From NCBI GenBank assembly GCA_965263225.1, contig CBDHHG010000017.1:87668-151667 (forward strand): a DNA stretch of 64,000 nucleotides. Direction: 5' to 3'. Below are positions 37,201-45,916 of the stretch, in pieces (within the stretch, counting starts at the first letter, position 1; each line of letters opens with the position of its first letter). The translations under genes and the position numbers were made by a program. Below the pieces are notes generated by a model. That model had not been told where the DNA came from and made no database searches. It saw only the letters and a program-made list of their open reading frames with translations. Source of the stretch: DT-111 sp965263225 (lineage in GTDB: Bacteria > Bacteroidota > Bacteroidia > Chitinophagales > Saprospiraceae).

Positions 37201-37645
37201 CATGATTATCAATTTCAGATCCGCCGGTAACTAATAGCCGATTTTCATAGGCTTCATGGGTCCGTAGGGCCGTTCCGGCATCCCATACGGCGATTCGTAG
37301 TCCTTGTCCGGTAATGTTAAGGCCAAATCTGCCGCCTTCGCGTACTTCATCTGCATTGACGGATTGTACGGAACCTTCGTTATGAGTAGTTAAATAAACC
37401 GGTTGGCCACGTTCCACATCATAAAGCATAAAGGTGTTGCCATCTTGCTTAAAGGTATGACTCAATTCAGGATGCTTTTTGAGGTAATCAGCCACCCGAG
37501 CGTTTCTTTTTTCATCACTTTGTTGTAGCTCTAACCATAAGGACTTGAGCGCTACTTCATCTTTTTCATATTCGAATTTCTGCGCGCTGAGATGGGAGAG
37601 ACATGTAACTGCCAATAGCAGTACGAGGTAGAGTTTGTTTTTCAT
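34205..37645 (-). CDS. Secreted S8 (subtilisin-like) serine protease with PKD-like and T9SS sorting domains
   Basis: 1146 residues. A signal peptide ends near 21 (LSAQ). The subtilase domain has Asp122 (AVWDAGTALRTHE), His148 (NHACHVIGT), the oxyanion Asn255 (SAGND) and Ser348 (GTSMASPGA). A jelly-roll P/C-like region precedes about 540, then a beta-helix-like Ala/Leu/Asn-rich stretch (about 560-890), a PKD-like domain near 905-985 and a type A T9SS C-terminal sorting domain over the last 75 residues (IRIFPNPVNDMLYI to GDQVFTKKIVKNE). It is exported through the outer membrane and probably anchored on the surface. The role is protein degradation or processing. Confidence 0.93.
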   Translation of the reverse strand: MKNKLYLVLLLAVTCLSHLSAQKFEYEKDEVALKSLWLELQQSDEKRNARVADYLKKHPELSHTFKQDGNTFMLYDVERGQPVYLTTHNEGSVQSVNADEVREGGRFGLNITGQGLRIAVWDAGTALRTHEAYENRLLVTGGSEIDNHACHVIGTVMAGGTDPGARGYLYEAVGKAYWWNDFFQEMTVEALNEDLLGSNHSYGIGTGWEGSSWLGDAGISNEEDYRFGFYSSRARTADALAYSAPYYSIFKSAGNDRNDSGSGPQSPDGPFDCISDWAVAKNIFVIGAVQKTSGAYNGPDDIVMSSFSSWGPVDDGRIKPDLVMPGVSIYSVLCEGGEDQYGNLSGTSMASPGALGATMMINEAYKQFNNTNLKSASLKALMIQTAMEAGSNPGPDYSFGWGMINVEEAVDLIIAKDDINAFILEESLANGETFEMELNPVAGEKITATIAWTDPAGTPVAPALDPTDLMLVNDLDMRIVDELGNEVKPWILDPAIPGKAASNGDNFRDNVEKIEFANPQPRRYFLRITHKGSLVNNKQDFSLVLRYTSEDPGIDNLYWVGGNGNWSDQSHWSLTSGGQPSNITPGPTYKLIFDDNSFPDNEYTVTMDQGYSVAGIVGLNNKNVTFDFGGNELITSGTTLLSSDNFTLTNGDVLLRNTGNNVSQILDLDGSKTNSLNIVLLEENQATWNINGGVLKADVLAVNGGTLFAQNTQLQIKDIQITANASMQVIGTSIENFDQFFLAEGATWLADASSSFFMNEADLDATFQAPALSFQTPLQMDQGKLTLTAPEAQFQTVRMDVANLVISDPLSITDLSIKGGSELKIQGGSIVAVEELDLAASAGAMIKVIGTSEGPNAILQVNPQKKFCFDYLDLLDIDLGGNASISIGENSQQTNSSGWFVGACDDLLFANFNVQFACTNGITFFEDLSEGNIAEQTWYVDGQEIGKGANAEFFFPVAGTYEIALEITDGLDNFTSLTQTIEVVESEIESNSIIQNPTQLASLKVGDSYQWYKNYEPIPGATDRVYMYQGEAAVYFVLTFVEGCNRISEVLDLLGTAVENLDENPNPDIRIFPNPVNDMLYIQSKELFNDEVQVSLSNALGQRVLQAQSSNSQLVSIDIAAMTPGIYILSLSVGDQVFTKKIVKNE

Positions 37646-38007
37646 ATTAATCGCATTATACCCAGCTAGGGGAGTTTCATTACAGGAAAAATCACCAAAT
37701 TATGTACCTAGCTGTGAAAGATGGAAATCAAAGCTAAAATTAGGGATTTAGCGGCTGTGAAAGAGAATACTTGGGTGAAAATTATGTGTATTTGGCGACC
37801 ATACTAGAAGCAAATCGGATTGGATATTTTCAAAGCAGTTCGTCCAATAAGAAGTCATCGGGCTGAAATTCCAGGATCTCATCGATGTTGACAGAATCCG
37901 TCCTAGAATCTACAATGGCTATCAGTAGGTGATATATACATAAAGAGCCCTAATCGTCAGACGAATAGGGCTCTCTATATTTTATGGACTAAATAGGGTA
38001 GTCCCTA
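37646..38007. other. Intergenic region between the protease and the SusCD operon
   Basis: There is no credible gene in these 362 nt. It should contain the promoter of the minus-strand protease near 37650-37750 and holds the hairpin at 37944-37974. Nothing else stands out. Confidence 0.6.
37944..37974 (-). terminator. Hairpin terminator of the SusC-SusD operon
   Basis: The 9-bp stem AGAGCCCTA with TAGGGCTCT continues after an A/A mismatch as TCGTC with GACGA, and is flanked on both sides by T/A-rich tracts. It lies 33 nt beyond the stop at 38008 on the minus strand. It may work in both directions. Confidence 0.65.
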
Positions 38008-38850
38008 TTATTTTGGCGTCAAGACAGAAGTCCAGTTTTCTCCATATACATCTCCCACTACGGAATAAGTAATTACTCCTGTAGCTGGATCATATGAATT
38101 TGGACGAGCAGGGTCGGCCAGCAAGTTCTGCCATGGATCCTGTACACCATCAGTAGTGATGGTACCACAAACATCTTGAATCTTACCAGTAACTGGGGAA
38201 GTATTGTAGTTAGTATTGTAAGGATTACCTTCCGCATACAAGCCACCGTCGAAACCTACCAAGGTATAAACTCCATCTCCGTCGTCAGTCAACTCTACAT
38301 CTTGTGTGTTGGTGTCGAAAGTAGGGAGGAAGTCATGCTTGTGGTAAGTGGTCACCATAGTATAGCTCCCTGCCAAGTTAGATTCACAAAGCACTTGTAA
38401 CACGTGCGTTGCTGTCTCATAGTTTGGATTAACAGCGATGTCACCACCAGTAAGTTTAACCACGATCGCAGGAGATTCACCTGGATTGATGTTGTCATCT
38501 AAGATAGTGATGGGTAGTTCTGCCGTACTAGAATTCGCAGGAATAGTTCCAGTATTGGAATCTACGCTAAAGTGAAGATTTTCGATTGCTGTACTGTTAG
38601 CTACGTCAATCTCGAACGTGAAGTTGATTGGGCTGCTAGATTGAGCCGCCCCAAGATTCACGATGAAACCACTAGGCAAACCTTGGCCATCATTTACCCG
38701 CAGATAGCTGTAGGTTCTAGAACCAGTTACGGTTGTTGCTGCATCCAGTTCCAGGTACTCCTCTGCGTAGAGGATGGATGTACCTGGGTCTTCACAAGCA
38801 GTGAAGGTAGCAGCCATAATTACGATTAAACTATATAATATTTTTTTCAT
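38008..38850 (-). CDS. Surface lipoprotein of the SusCD locus (Calx-beta / DUF4843-like)
   Basis: The ATG at 38850 gives 280 residues with a lipoprotein signal MKKILYSLIVIMAATFTAC (Cys19). The longer frame to 38928 adds non-signal residues. The first mature domain is beta-rich, with INFTFEIDVANSTA and ELPITILDDNINPGES, the repeating pattern of Calx-beta-like or DUF4843-like domains. The second part (from about 180) is Asn/Asp/Gly-rich. It is the third gene after SusC and SusD, so it is probably a substrate-binding or accessory lipoprotein on the outer face of the outer membrane. Confidence 0.8.
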   Translation of the reverse strand: MKKILYSLIVIMAATFTACEDPGTSILYAEEYLELDAATTVTGSRTYSYLRVNDGQGLPSGFIVNLGAAQSSSPINFTFEIDVANSTAIENLHFSVDSNTGTIPANSSTAELPITILDDNINPGESPAIVVKLTGGDIAVNPNYETATHVLQVLCESNLAGSYTMVTTYHKHDFLPTFDTNTQDVELTDDGDGVYTLVGFDGGLYAEGNPYNTNYNTSPVTGKIQDVCGTITTDGVQDPWQNLLADPARPNSYDPATGVITYSVVGDVYGENWTSVLTPK

Positions 38851-38965
38851 TATTGATCTTTTTGTTAGCAAGCTTTGTAATGAATAATTCATAATGTTTA
38901 GTGAAAAATGTAGAAATGGTTTAAACATTCATCATTAAACACTAAACATTATCCATTAAAAACTG

Positions 38966-40396
38966 CTAGTTGTACCCAGGGTTTTGTACCAAAAATTCAT
39001 TCAAACTCAACTCAGTTTGAGGAATTACACCTAGGAGACGGAAATCAGAATAGCTGATAGTTGGTACACCTGAAGAAGCAGATTTAGGAATGTCCATTCC
39101 GTTACGCTTAAGGTCAAACCAACGGTGTCCTTCCAAAGCGAATTCTACTCTGCGCTCTTTCATGATCAAGGCTTCCAGATCTGCGCCAGTCAAGTCAGTG
39201 GCTGGTAAACCACGAGCGGCACGGAAACGATTTAGATGCTCTTGTGCTTTAGCGGCGTTTCCGCTCTTAGCAAAACCTTCCGCTGCAATCAATAGCACTT
39301 CAGAATAGCGAATCATTGGAATATTCTCAAGGAAGTCACCTTTCTCACCTTGCCACTTTTGGCACTTTCTTGTTCCTGCAGGAATCCCAGCTGCACTTGC
39401 ATCCCAAATGGTATCACGAATATCACCTACTTCACTGTCCAATACAGCCATCAACTCAGGGCTACCCACTAGGATAAACTGAGAACTAGAACTGGTATTG
39501 TTGGAAAGTGTACTCAAGCTGTTGTTGGCACCATCAACTGTTGACCAGTCAGTAGAGCGGATTTCAGCTTCGTACAGAGATTCAGGATGAGGTACTGCAA
39601 ACCAAGAATCATAGTAAGCTGCCTTGTCTTCGATCAAAGAAGCACTAGTTTTGCTTAAAGCCAACTCTGCTTGGGCGGCTGCTTCAGCCCAGTTTCCTTC
39701 GTACAGTAGCACACGTGCCAATAAGGCATGAGCTGCATCTTGAGCTACGCGGTAAGGACCGCTTCCATTTGATGTTGGTAGTAAAGAAATGGCACTGTTC
39801 AAGTCAGATTTAATCTGCGTATACAATTCTGTATTGGTAGCACGAGGCTTCACATCCAATGCATCAGATACACCTTTGGTTTCACTGGTGCGTAAGGGTA
39901 CAGTAAGGTTGAAGCCATTTACTTCTTGACCAGGTTCATAACCATATACCCTTGCCATGTCATGATAGTTCAAGGCACGGATGAACAGGGCCTCTCCTTT
40001 AACCTGATCGCGAAGCGCAAGGTCATCAGACCCAACATCCTTCAATTCGTCAATTCTACTAATGATGATATTGCAATCATTGATACCAACGTAGTTATCC
40101 CAGCGTCCCATGTGTGTACGTACAGCATTCACATAGTGCTGCTCGTAACGTCCAGTTCTGTTGTTGAAATCCAGGTTGTCCGCCATGATTTCAGGCGCCA
40201 CAATACCATTTTGACCCATCCAGGCAAATCGGTGAATCCGGTTGTAGGCAGAAAGCACTACGGATTCGAACCCACTGACTTTATCCAATACATCGTCAGG
40301 GGAAAGTGATTCTGGATCTGATACCTGCAGTGCTTCTTCACAGGCAGTACCAGATAGCAAAATCATAAGTACTAGAAATATATTTCTAAATTTCAT
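38966..40396 (-). CDS. RagB/SusD family nutrient-binding outer membrane lipoprotein
   Basis: A 476-residue SusD homologue starting at the ATG at 40396 (MKFRNIFLVLMILLSGTAC, lipobox Cys19); a second ATG lies 9 nt upstream. SusD features: helical TPR-like core with QVKGEALFIRALNYHDMARVYG, AHALLARVLLYEGNWAEAA, and a C-terminal RRVEFALEGHRWFDLKRNG. It caps the SusC channel and binds an oligosaccharide or peptide ligand; no ligand can be named from sequence because no degradative enzyme is in the operon. Confidence 0.95.
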   Translation of the reverse strand: MKFRNIFLVLMILLSGTACEEALQVSDPESLSPDDVLDKVSGFESVVLSAYNRIHRFAWMGQNGIVAPEIMADNLDFNNRTGRYEQHYVNAVRTHMGRWDNYVGINDCNIIISRIDELKDVGSDDLALRDQVKGEALFIRALNYHDMARVYGYEPGQEVNGFNLTVPLRTSETKGVSDALDVKPRATNTELYTQIKSDLNSAISLLPTSNGSGPYRVAQDAAHALLARVLLYEGNWAEAAAQAELALSKTSASLIEDKAAYYDSWFAVPHPESLYEAEIRSTDWSTVDGANNSLSTLSNNTSSSSQFILVGSPELMAVLDSEVGDIRDTIWDASAAGIPAGTRKCQKWQGEKGDFLENIPMIRYSEVLLIAAEGFAKSGNAAKAQEHLNRFRAARGLPATDLTGADLEALIMKERRVEFALEGHRWFDLKRNGMDIPKSASSGVPTISYSDFRLLGVIPQTELSLNEFLVQNPGYN

Positions 40397-40420
40397 AATT
40401 AGCATGCTTAAGTTTTAACA

Positions 40421-43400
40421 CTAGAAAGAAAGGTTCACACCAAAGGAATACTGCTGACCCAATGGGAAAGCAAAGGTAGAACCAGGTTGACCAGCAAAGG
40501 ACTGACGTGTTGTAATTACCTCTGGATCAATTCCGTCAAATTCTGTCCACGTCAATAGGTTAAGCCCTTGGGCGAAAATTGTTGCTGTACCTAATCCCAC
40601 TTTCTTCATGTAGTTAGCTGGGAAGGTATATGCAATTTTAACCTCTTTCAAACGAGCAAAACTTGCGTCAGAATATAGTCTAGTGGTTCCTCCTACACCA
40701 AAAGTTTCTTGGTTGATACCTTCAATCACACCACCTTGAACAGGCTTGTGTACATTAGTGATATCACCAGCATTTCTCCAGTAAGCGGCTTCTCTAGCCA
40801 ATTGGTTGTTAGGACCAGCACTAGCATCTGCCAAGGCATAGAGGTCATTGTTGAAGGCATGGTTTCCACCTTGGAACATCAAGAATGCAGAAATACTCAA
40901 GCCTTTGTAGCTGATGTCTGTTCTGAAACCACCGAAGTAATCAGGAATTGGACCATCAAATTGACGTACATCTTCAATACCAGGAGCGTAGGTAGGTACA
41001 CCATTCTGATCGTAAGCCATGATACGACCATTGGCTGGATTAACACCTGCGAAAGGCACTAGGTTATAGAAGGCGGCCTCTTCCCCTACAATCAAACTTG
41101 GCAAACCACCAGCAAAAATCGTGTCACGTCCCTGATTCAGAGAAATTACTTTATTTCTTTGGAGACTTAATGTACCACCGACAGAGAAACGAAGTCCACC
41201 TTTGTTTACCAATACAGCATTCAACTCAAAGTCAACACCTTGATTCTGTACCTCTCCAACGTTTTCCGTGATGGTAGAGTTAGAGATACCAGCTGCAGAT
41301 GGGATCTGCGTATTCAACAAAAGATCCTTATTGTTCTTTTGCCACAAGTCAATAGTACCATACAAGCGGTTAGCGTATAGAGAGAAGTCTAATCCGATGT
41401 CCAACTGCTCCGCTGTTTCCCAACCCAAAAGATTGTTCGCCAACTTAGACGGCGCCAAACCAGGAGCACCTAGGTATTGACCTCTAGTACCAAATTCTGC
41501 CAGGGCAGCAAAGTCTCCAATACTAGAGTTACCTGTAATACCATAAGAAACACGTAGCTTCAACTCTTCTAACCAAGTCGCATTTTGCAGGAAGTTTTCC
41601 TCAGAAATTCTCCAACCTACAGAACCGGAATAGAATAGTCCCCAGCGGTTGTCTTCACCGAAACGAGAAGAACCGTCATAACGAACTGTACCATTCACGA
41701 TGTATTTCTCGTTGTACGCGTACTTCAAAGAAGCAAATCCTCCTTGTCTTCTGTTCGTAGAAGAAGTACCCGCTACAGCAAATGGAGTAGCTGCACTGTT
41801 CAAGTTCAAGAAAGACGCATCTGCTAGACCTCTACCGGTCGCGCTGAAGTTGTTCCAGTCCTGCTGCTGATATTCGTAACCAGCAAGAGCAGTCAAGTCC
41901 TGTCCTTCTGCTACGGAGAAGTCATAAGTCAAGGTACCGAAAGTGTTCCAGTTGGAAGTGATACGGTCAGTGTGTACTACTTGTCCACCCCAAGCATCTC
42001 TAAAGAAAGGAATAGAGATTGGACGACCGTTAATGTTCTTGGTATTTACGTAGTCGATACCAGCAGAAGCTCTAGCCGTCAAATTAGGAAGAATCTGATA
42101 GTTAAAAGCCAAGCTACTCACGTTCTGCAAAGTTTTTTGCAGACGAGTAACGTTTTCAGCATTCTGTAGCTCATTGAAGTTGAAGTTGTGTCCTTCTCCA
42201 TTCAATGGGTAAGGATTATACTCTCCATTTTCATCACGAGCTGGTGAAATGGGCATAGACCAGAAAGAAGGACCAAATGGACAGTTTACAAAGTTACCAC
42301 CATCACATGGACCACCTTCGTTCTCAATATATGCTACCGAGGTGCGTAGGTTTACAGAAAACTTGTCACTCAAATCCGCATTCAAGTTGAAGCGGCCGGT
42401 GATTCTTTCCCATTCGTTGGTGATTACCTGACCTTCTTGCAAATTGTAAGAAAATGCCGTAAAGTAATCCGCACTTTTGCTACCACCAGAAGCAGAAACA
42501 TCCAGTGTTCTCAACGTAGCATCTCTCCAAAGTACATCTGCCCAGTCTTCGAAAGGAAGATTGGGATCATTTGCATTCCCGTACAATTCTTCGGCTCTTT
42601 CAGCACCTAGTCCAGCATTAACGTATGCTGCAGTACGAATGTCGACATACTGCTGGCTATTCATCATCTCATAGAGATTCATTGGCTGTACTACCCCTTC
42701 TTGGTAGGATACATTGAATTTTGCTTTACCCTCACGGCTACCACTCTTGGTGGTTACCACGATGATACCGTTAGCGCCCTGAGCACCATAGATTGAAGCA
42801 GAAGCTGCATCTTTTAGGATTTCAATGGATTCGATATCATTGGGGTTGATACTGTTCAATGGGTTAGAAGAACCCTGTCCGCCTGTACCAACGGCACCAA
42901 CCTGAACACCATCAATGATGATTAGGGGATCACTACCGGCATTAATTGAACCGGTACCTCGCACACGAATAGTAACCGCTCCACCGGGAGCACCACTACC
43001 TTGGGTTACTTGTACCCCTGAGGCTTTACCTTGAATGGCTCGGTCCCAAGACTGTACCGGTAAACCTTCAATTTCCTCAGCCTTTACACTGGTAATGGCA
43101 GAGGTCACCTCTCGCTTGAGTTCGGTAGAATAACCCGTTACCACTACCTCATTCAAAAATTCTGCTGAGGAAGACATGACAATGTCAACCTTAGTGCGTG
43201 CTCCGATTGGTACTTCTTGAGTTTCGAAACCGGTGTAGGAAACAACCAAAACATCGGCTCCGGCAGGAAGATCGAGGGTATAATTACCGTCGATATCTGT
43301 TGCAGTACCTGAAGTAGTCCCCTTGACGAGGATAGAGGCACCGATTAGAGGCTCACCGGCATCATCGGTGATAGTCCCTGACACAGCGCGCTGAGCCATT

Positions 43401-43450
43401 ACTGCCCCAGCAAGCACTGTACATAACAGTACTAGATAGAGTTTTTTCAT
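40421..43450 (-). CDS. SusC/RagA family TonB-linked outer membrane protein
   Basis: 1009 residues. Signal peptide (1-19), carboxypeptidase-regulatory-like domain (about 22-97, VSGTITDDAGEPLIGASI), the SusC plug with EFLNEVVVTGYSTELKREV and DPLIIIDGVQVG, then a 22-strand beta barrel ending in an aromatic residue (FGVNLSF). It imports the ligand captured by SusD using TonB energy. It lies 24 nt upstream of SusD. No ECF sigma/anti-sigma pair is found next to it, so its control is not visible here. Confidence 0.96.
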   Translation of the reverse strand: MKKLYLVLLCTVLAGAVMAQRAVSGTITDDAGEPLIGASILVKGTTSGTATDIDGNYTLDLPAGADVLVVSYTGFETQEVPIGARTKVDIVMSSSAEFLNEVVVTGYSTELKREVTSAITSVKAEEIEGLPVQSWDRAIQGKASGVQVTQGSGAPGGAVTIRVRGTGSINAGSDPLIIIDGVQVGAVGTGGQGSSNPLNSINPNDIESIEILKDAASASIYGAQGANGIIVVTTKSGSREGKAKFNVSYQEGVVQPMNLYEMMNSQQYVDIRTAAYVNAGLGAERAEELYGNANDPNLPFEDWADVLWRDATLRTLDVSASGGSKSADYFTAFSYNLQEGQVITNEWERITGRFNLNADLSDKFSVNLRTSVAYIENEGGPCDGGNFVNCPFGPSFWSMPISPARDENGEYNPYPLNGEGHNFNFNELQNAENVTRLQKTLQNVSSLAFNYQILPNLTARASAGIDYVNTKNINGRPISIPFFRDAWGGQVVHTDRITSNWNTFGTLTYDFSVAEGQDLTALAGYEYQQQDWNNFSATGRGLADASFLNLNSAATPFAVAGTSSTNRRQGGFASLKYAYNEKYIVNGTVRYDGSSRFGEDNRWGLFYSGSVGWRISEENFLQNATWLEELKLRVSYGITGNSSIGDFAALAEFGTRGQYLGAPGLAPSKLANNLLGWETAEQLDIGLDFSLYANRLYGTIDLWQKNNKDLLLNTQIPSAAGISNSTITENVGEVQNQGVDFELNAVLVNKGGLRFSVGGTLSLQRNKVISLNQGRDTIFAGGLPSLIVGEEAAFYNLVPFAGVNPANGRIMAYDQNGVPTYAPGIEDVRQFDGPIPDYFGGFRTDISYKGLSISAFLMFQGGNHAFNNDLYALADASAGPNNQLAREAAYWRNAGDITNVHKPVQGGVIEGINQETFGVGGTTRLYSDASFARLKEVKIAYTFPANYMKKVGLGTATIFAQGLNLLTWTEFDGIDPEVITTRQSFAGQPGSTFAFPLGQQYSFGVNLSF

Positions 43451-43866
43451 ACTAATGAGTAATTAATTGTAAAAAATAAGTCCCTTTCCCACTTGCTCCT
43501 CACGTTCCTGACTTCAACCATAAATTGCGCAGTGATTGAAGAGCCTAGAACGAGCTGTGAAGCCTCAAGAGAGAAAAATTATTTTTAATAACTCGCAAAA
43601 AAAAAGTATTTCTTTGAGAGATTTTAATTTTTGACCCTGAAAATGTACTAATATTTTTTGTTTGTTAATTCTAAGAGATGTCTTGATGTAAGACTAGTTG
43701 ATGACATAGATTAGTTCTATAAGTAGCATTGGGACGAAATTTCGCTGCCCAAAGATAGTAATTAATCTTTCTTTTTCATGAGGCAAACGAAACAGATCAT
43801 GATTCTGCCGCTAATGTCCCCAGCAATTTTTTAATTTTTGTCGTCCATACAACAAGAAAATATTTT
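43451..43866. other. Intergenic region upstream of SusC
   Basis: No gene is seen in these 416 nt. It should contain the SusC promoter on the minus strand and the end of the aldose-epimerase-like transcript. The part at 43570-43670 is strongly A/T-rich with poly-A and poly-T tracts, as is usual for Bacteroidota promoters, but I cannot point to a convincing -33/-7 pair. Confidence 0.5.
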
Positions 43867-44742
43867 TCACCAAATCTGAATCTTGTGGGTACATGGGAAC
43901 GATTTCCCAGCATCCAATGCTAAAATGCCTTCTTTCAATTTTAGGTCAGGATACCCACCGGTCATATCTGCCACACCAAACCAAGGTTCAATACAAACAA
44001 AGGTTGACTCTGTATTCTTTGACCAAATTCCCAAATAGGGGAATCCGCTGAAATCGACTGTCCAGAACCGTTGCCCTGCCTTATTTTCGAGCGATACTTT
44101 TTGTGAGCGGAGCCCGTTGAATATCAAAGCGTCCTGCTCAAAAAGATCATCCGTGATAAACAAACGGTTTTCGTCCTTTAGTACCCAGGTTTTTTCCCCC
44201 GTACGGAATCCTCCCTTTAGCATGGATTTTTCGGCCTGTTCTGCTTGATCGAAAACTAGAGCGTAATCCGATCGCTGTTCCCCCGGGAGAAGTGGACAAC
44301 GGAAAGCAGGATGTGCACCTACAGAAAAAAAAGCAGTATTTTCCGTTGGGTTTTCAACCACATAAGTAATAGCTAGTTCCTTATCCACCAGTTCATAGAC
44401 GGCCCGAAAGACAAATTCAAAGGGGTATTGCTCCAATGTGTTTGAGTCACTCTTTAACACTAATTCCAACTTAGAAGCATCATGATGAACTTTTTCAAAA
44501 GGTAGGTTTCTAGCTAAACCATGCTGCTTCATTCGAAAGGTTTTACCTTCCCAATGGTATTCGTCATTGAACACTCTTCCAACTATAGGGTATAAAATGG
44601 AGGAGTGTCTGCCCCAGTAGGTCGGATCAGCTTCCCATAAATAGTCCAATCCATCTTTTTGTGATTGGATTTTTGCCAGTTCGGCACCTTTTTTATTGAT
44701 CCCTACTAACAGTTTGTCATTCTGGAGTGTATACGTTTCCAT
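43867..44742 (-). CDS. Aldose 1-epimerase family protein (LacX-like)
   Basis: A 291-residue beta-sandwich galactose-mutarotase-like protein. Segments include INKKGAELAKIQS, SILYPIVGRV, KQHGLARNLPFE (His near 74), SVGAHPAFRCPL (conserved His near 143) and CIEPWFGVADMTGG with the Glu. This is the LacX/YeaD-like subgroup of the family, in which the physiological sugar is often unknown. Same orientation as the glycosyltransferase, 73 nt downstream. Confidence 0.9.
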   Translation of the reverse strand: METYTLQNDKLLVGINKKGAELAKIQSQKDGLDYLWEADPTYWGRHSSILYPIVGRVFNDEYHWEGKTFRMKQHGLARNLPFEKVHHDASKLELVLKSDSNTLEQYPFEFVFRAVYELVDKELAITYVVENPTENTAFFSVGAHPAFRCPLLPGEQRSDYALVFDQAEQAEKSMLKGGFRTGEKTWVLKDENRLFITDDLFEQDALIFNGLRSQKVSLENKAGQRFWTVDFSGFPYLGIWSKNTESTFVCIEPWFGVADMTGGYPDLKLKEGILALDAGKSFPCTHKIQIW

Positions 44743-44815
44743 TCCTCATTATATTGGTCATTCGAAAGAGACAGTTGTACGATAACGAAGTTTGATAGAT
44801 TCATGTCATTGAGCA

Positions 44816-45916
44816 TCAGCACTTTATTTTATCATAAAATTGCCAAAGCTTTTTTTGCTCGTTTTCCCAATTCAAATCTTGGCTTGCGATCTGGCAATTG
44901 ATCTGAAGCGTCTTGTACCAGTCAGGAGAGGACTTTATCTTGTTTATGGCCTGAACAACAGACGTGACGCTTAGGTTTTCCAAAAGATGGAATACTTGAT
45001 ATTTTTCTTGTAAAGCGCGATACTCGGGAAAATCCATTTGTAAGGAAGGAAGACCTGCCTGAATGTAGTCAAAGGTTTTATTAGCCAGCGAATAATAGTA
45101 GCTCAGTCCTGCATTTTCTAGGAGATTTAAGCCTAGATGTGCCTGCGGAGTGATGCCGCGTAGCTCCTCAGGATCTAAGTATCCCAGAAACTGTATTGGC
45201 TCCTTGAGCTGCAACTCCGTCGCCATGTTTCGCAATAGTTGAGACAAGTCTCCTTCACCTGCCAGCCACAATTCGACACCCTCTAGCTCTTTCATAGCTT
45301 GAATCAAAACCTCAAGGCCTCGTCCTTCATTGAGCACTCCCTGATACAAAAGTATGAGGGGAGGTACTGTTTTTTGTTGATCCAGACTTTGGGAAACAAC
45401 GGGCACATTCCTAATGACTTGGAAAGTCGTGCGATATTTTTCACTCATAATGTCAGCAAGTGCCTGACCTACCGTGTAACAATACTGAAACTGTGGGATG
45501 GCCCAATCCGCGATTTTAGACCAGATTTTCTGTATGGCCGGTCGGCGGACCACTTCGGGAACTTCCGTGAAATACTCGTGTGCATCATAGACCCGAACTT
45601 TGCGGCGAAATTTACTAGCCATCAAGTTGGGAAGGATCGTATCCAAATCGATAGCACAATAGATATCTACCGGGACCCGAAGTAAGAACAAGAAAAGTCT
45701 GATATTATATTCCACATAGAAGGCAGCACCGCTTTGAAACCAACATCTAAGTCTCTTCTGCTTAAAAGGATAATCAACTAGGGGAGGGGAGTGCTTCTTT
45801 TGACGGCCAATTAACAGGATATCATAACCTCGTTTACACAAGCTCGTGCAAATCCTGATCATTCGTTGATCATAATTAAGATCATTGGTCACAGAGAAGC
45901 AAATGCGTTTCCTCAT
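44816..45916 (-). CDS. Glycosyltransferase (GT-B fold, family 4-like)
   Basis: A 366-residue protein. The ATG at 45916 is chosen because it overlaps the recQ stop as ATGA; another ATG lies 12 nt further upstream. The N-terminal Rossmann domain (ICFSVTNDLNYDQRMIRI) and the C-terminal donor-binding domain with LYQGVLNEGRGLEVLIQAM and ELWLAGEGDLS fit GT4-like enzymes. The E-x7-E motif is degenerate (ENAGLSYYYSLANKTFDYIQ). The acceptor is unknown; it may act in cell-surface polysaccharide synthesis. It is translationally coupled to recQ. Confidence 0.9.
   Translation of the reverse strand: MRKRICFSVTNDLNYDQRMIRICTSLCKRGYDILLIGRQKKHSPPLVDYPFKQKRLRCWFQSGAAFYVEYNIRLFLFLLRVPVDIYCAIDLDTILPNLMASKFRRKVRVYDAHEYFTEVPEVVRRPAIQKIWSKIADWAIPQFQYCYTVGQALADIMSEKYRTTFQVIRNVPVVSQSLDQQKTVPPLILLYQGVLNEGRGLEVLIQAMKELEGVELWLAGEGDLSQLLRNMATELQLKEPIQFLGYLDPEELRGITPQAHLGLNLLENAGLSYYYSLANKTFDYIQAGLPSLQMDFPEYRALQEKYQVFHLLENLSVTSVVQAINKIKSSPDWYKTLQINCQIASQDLNWENEQKKLWQFYDKIKC

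Noticed and set aside
37690..37940. Possible small gene between the S8 protease and the SusCD terminator
   Set aside because: No frame with a start codon and plausible length on either strand; the sequence is consistent with a promoter or 3' region.
40709..41062. 117-residue ORF antisense to SusC
   Set aside because: Shadow of the 1009-residue SusC frame; no start context, domain or independent support. The same applies to all other frames lying inside the long genes.
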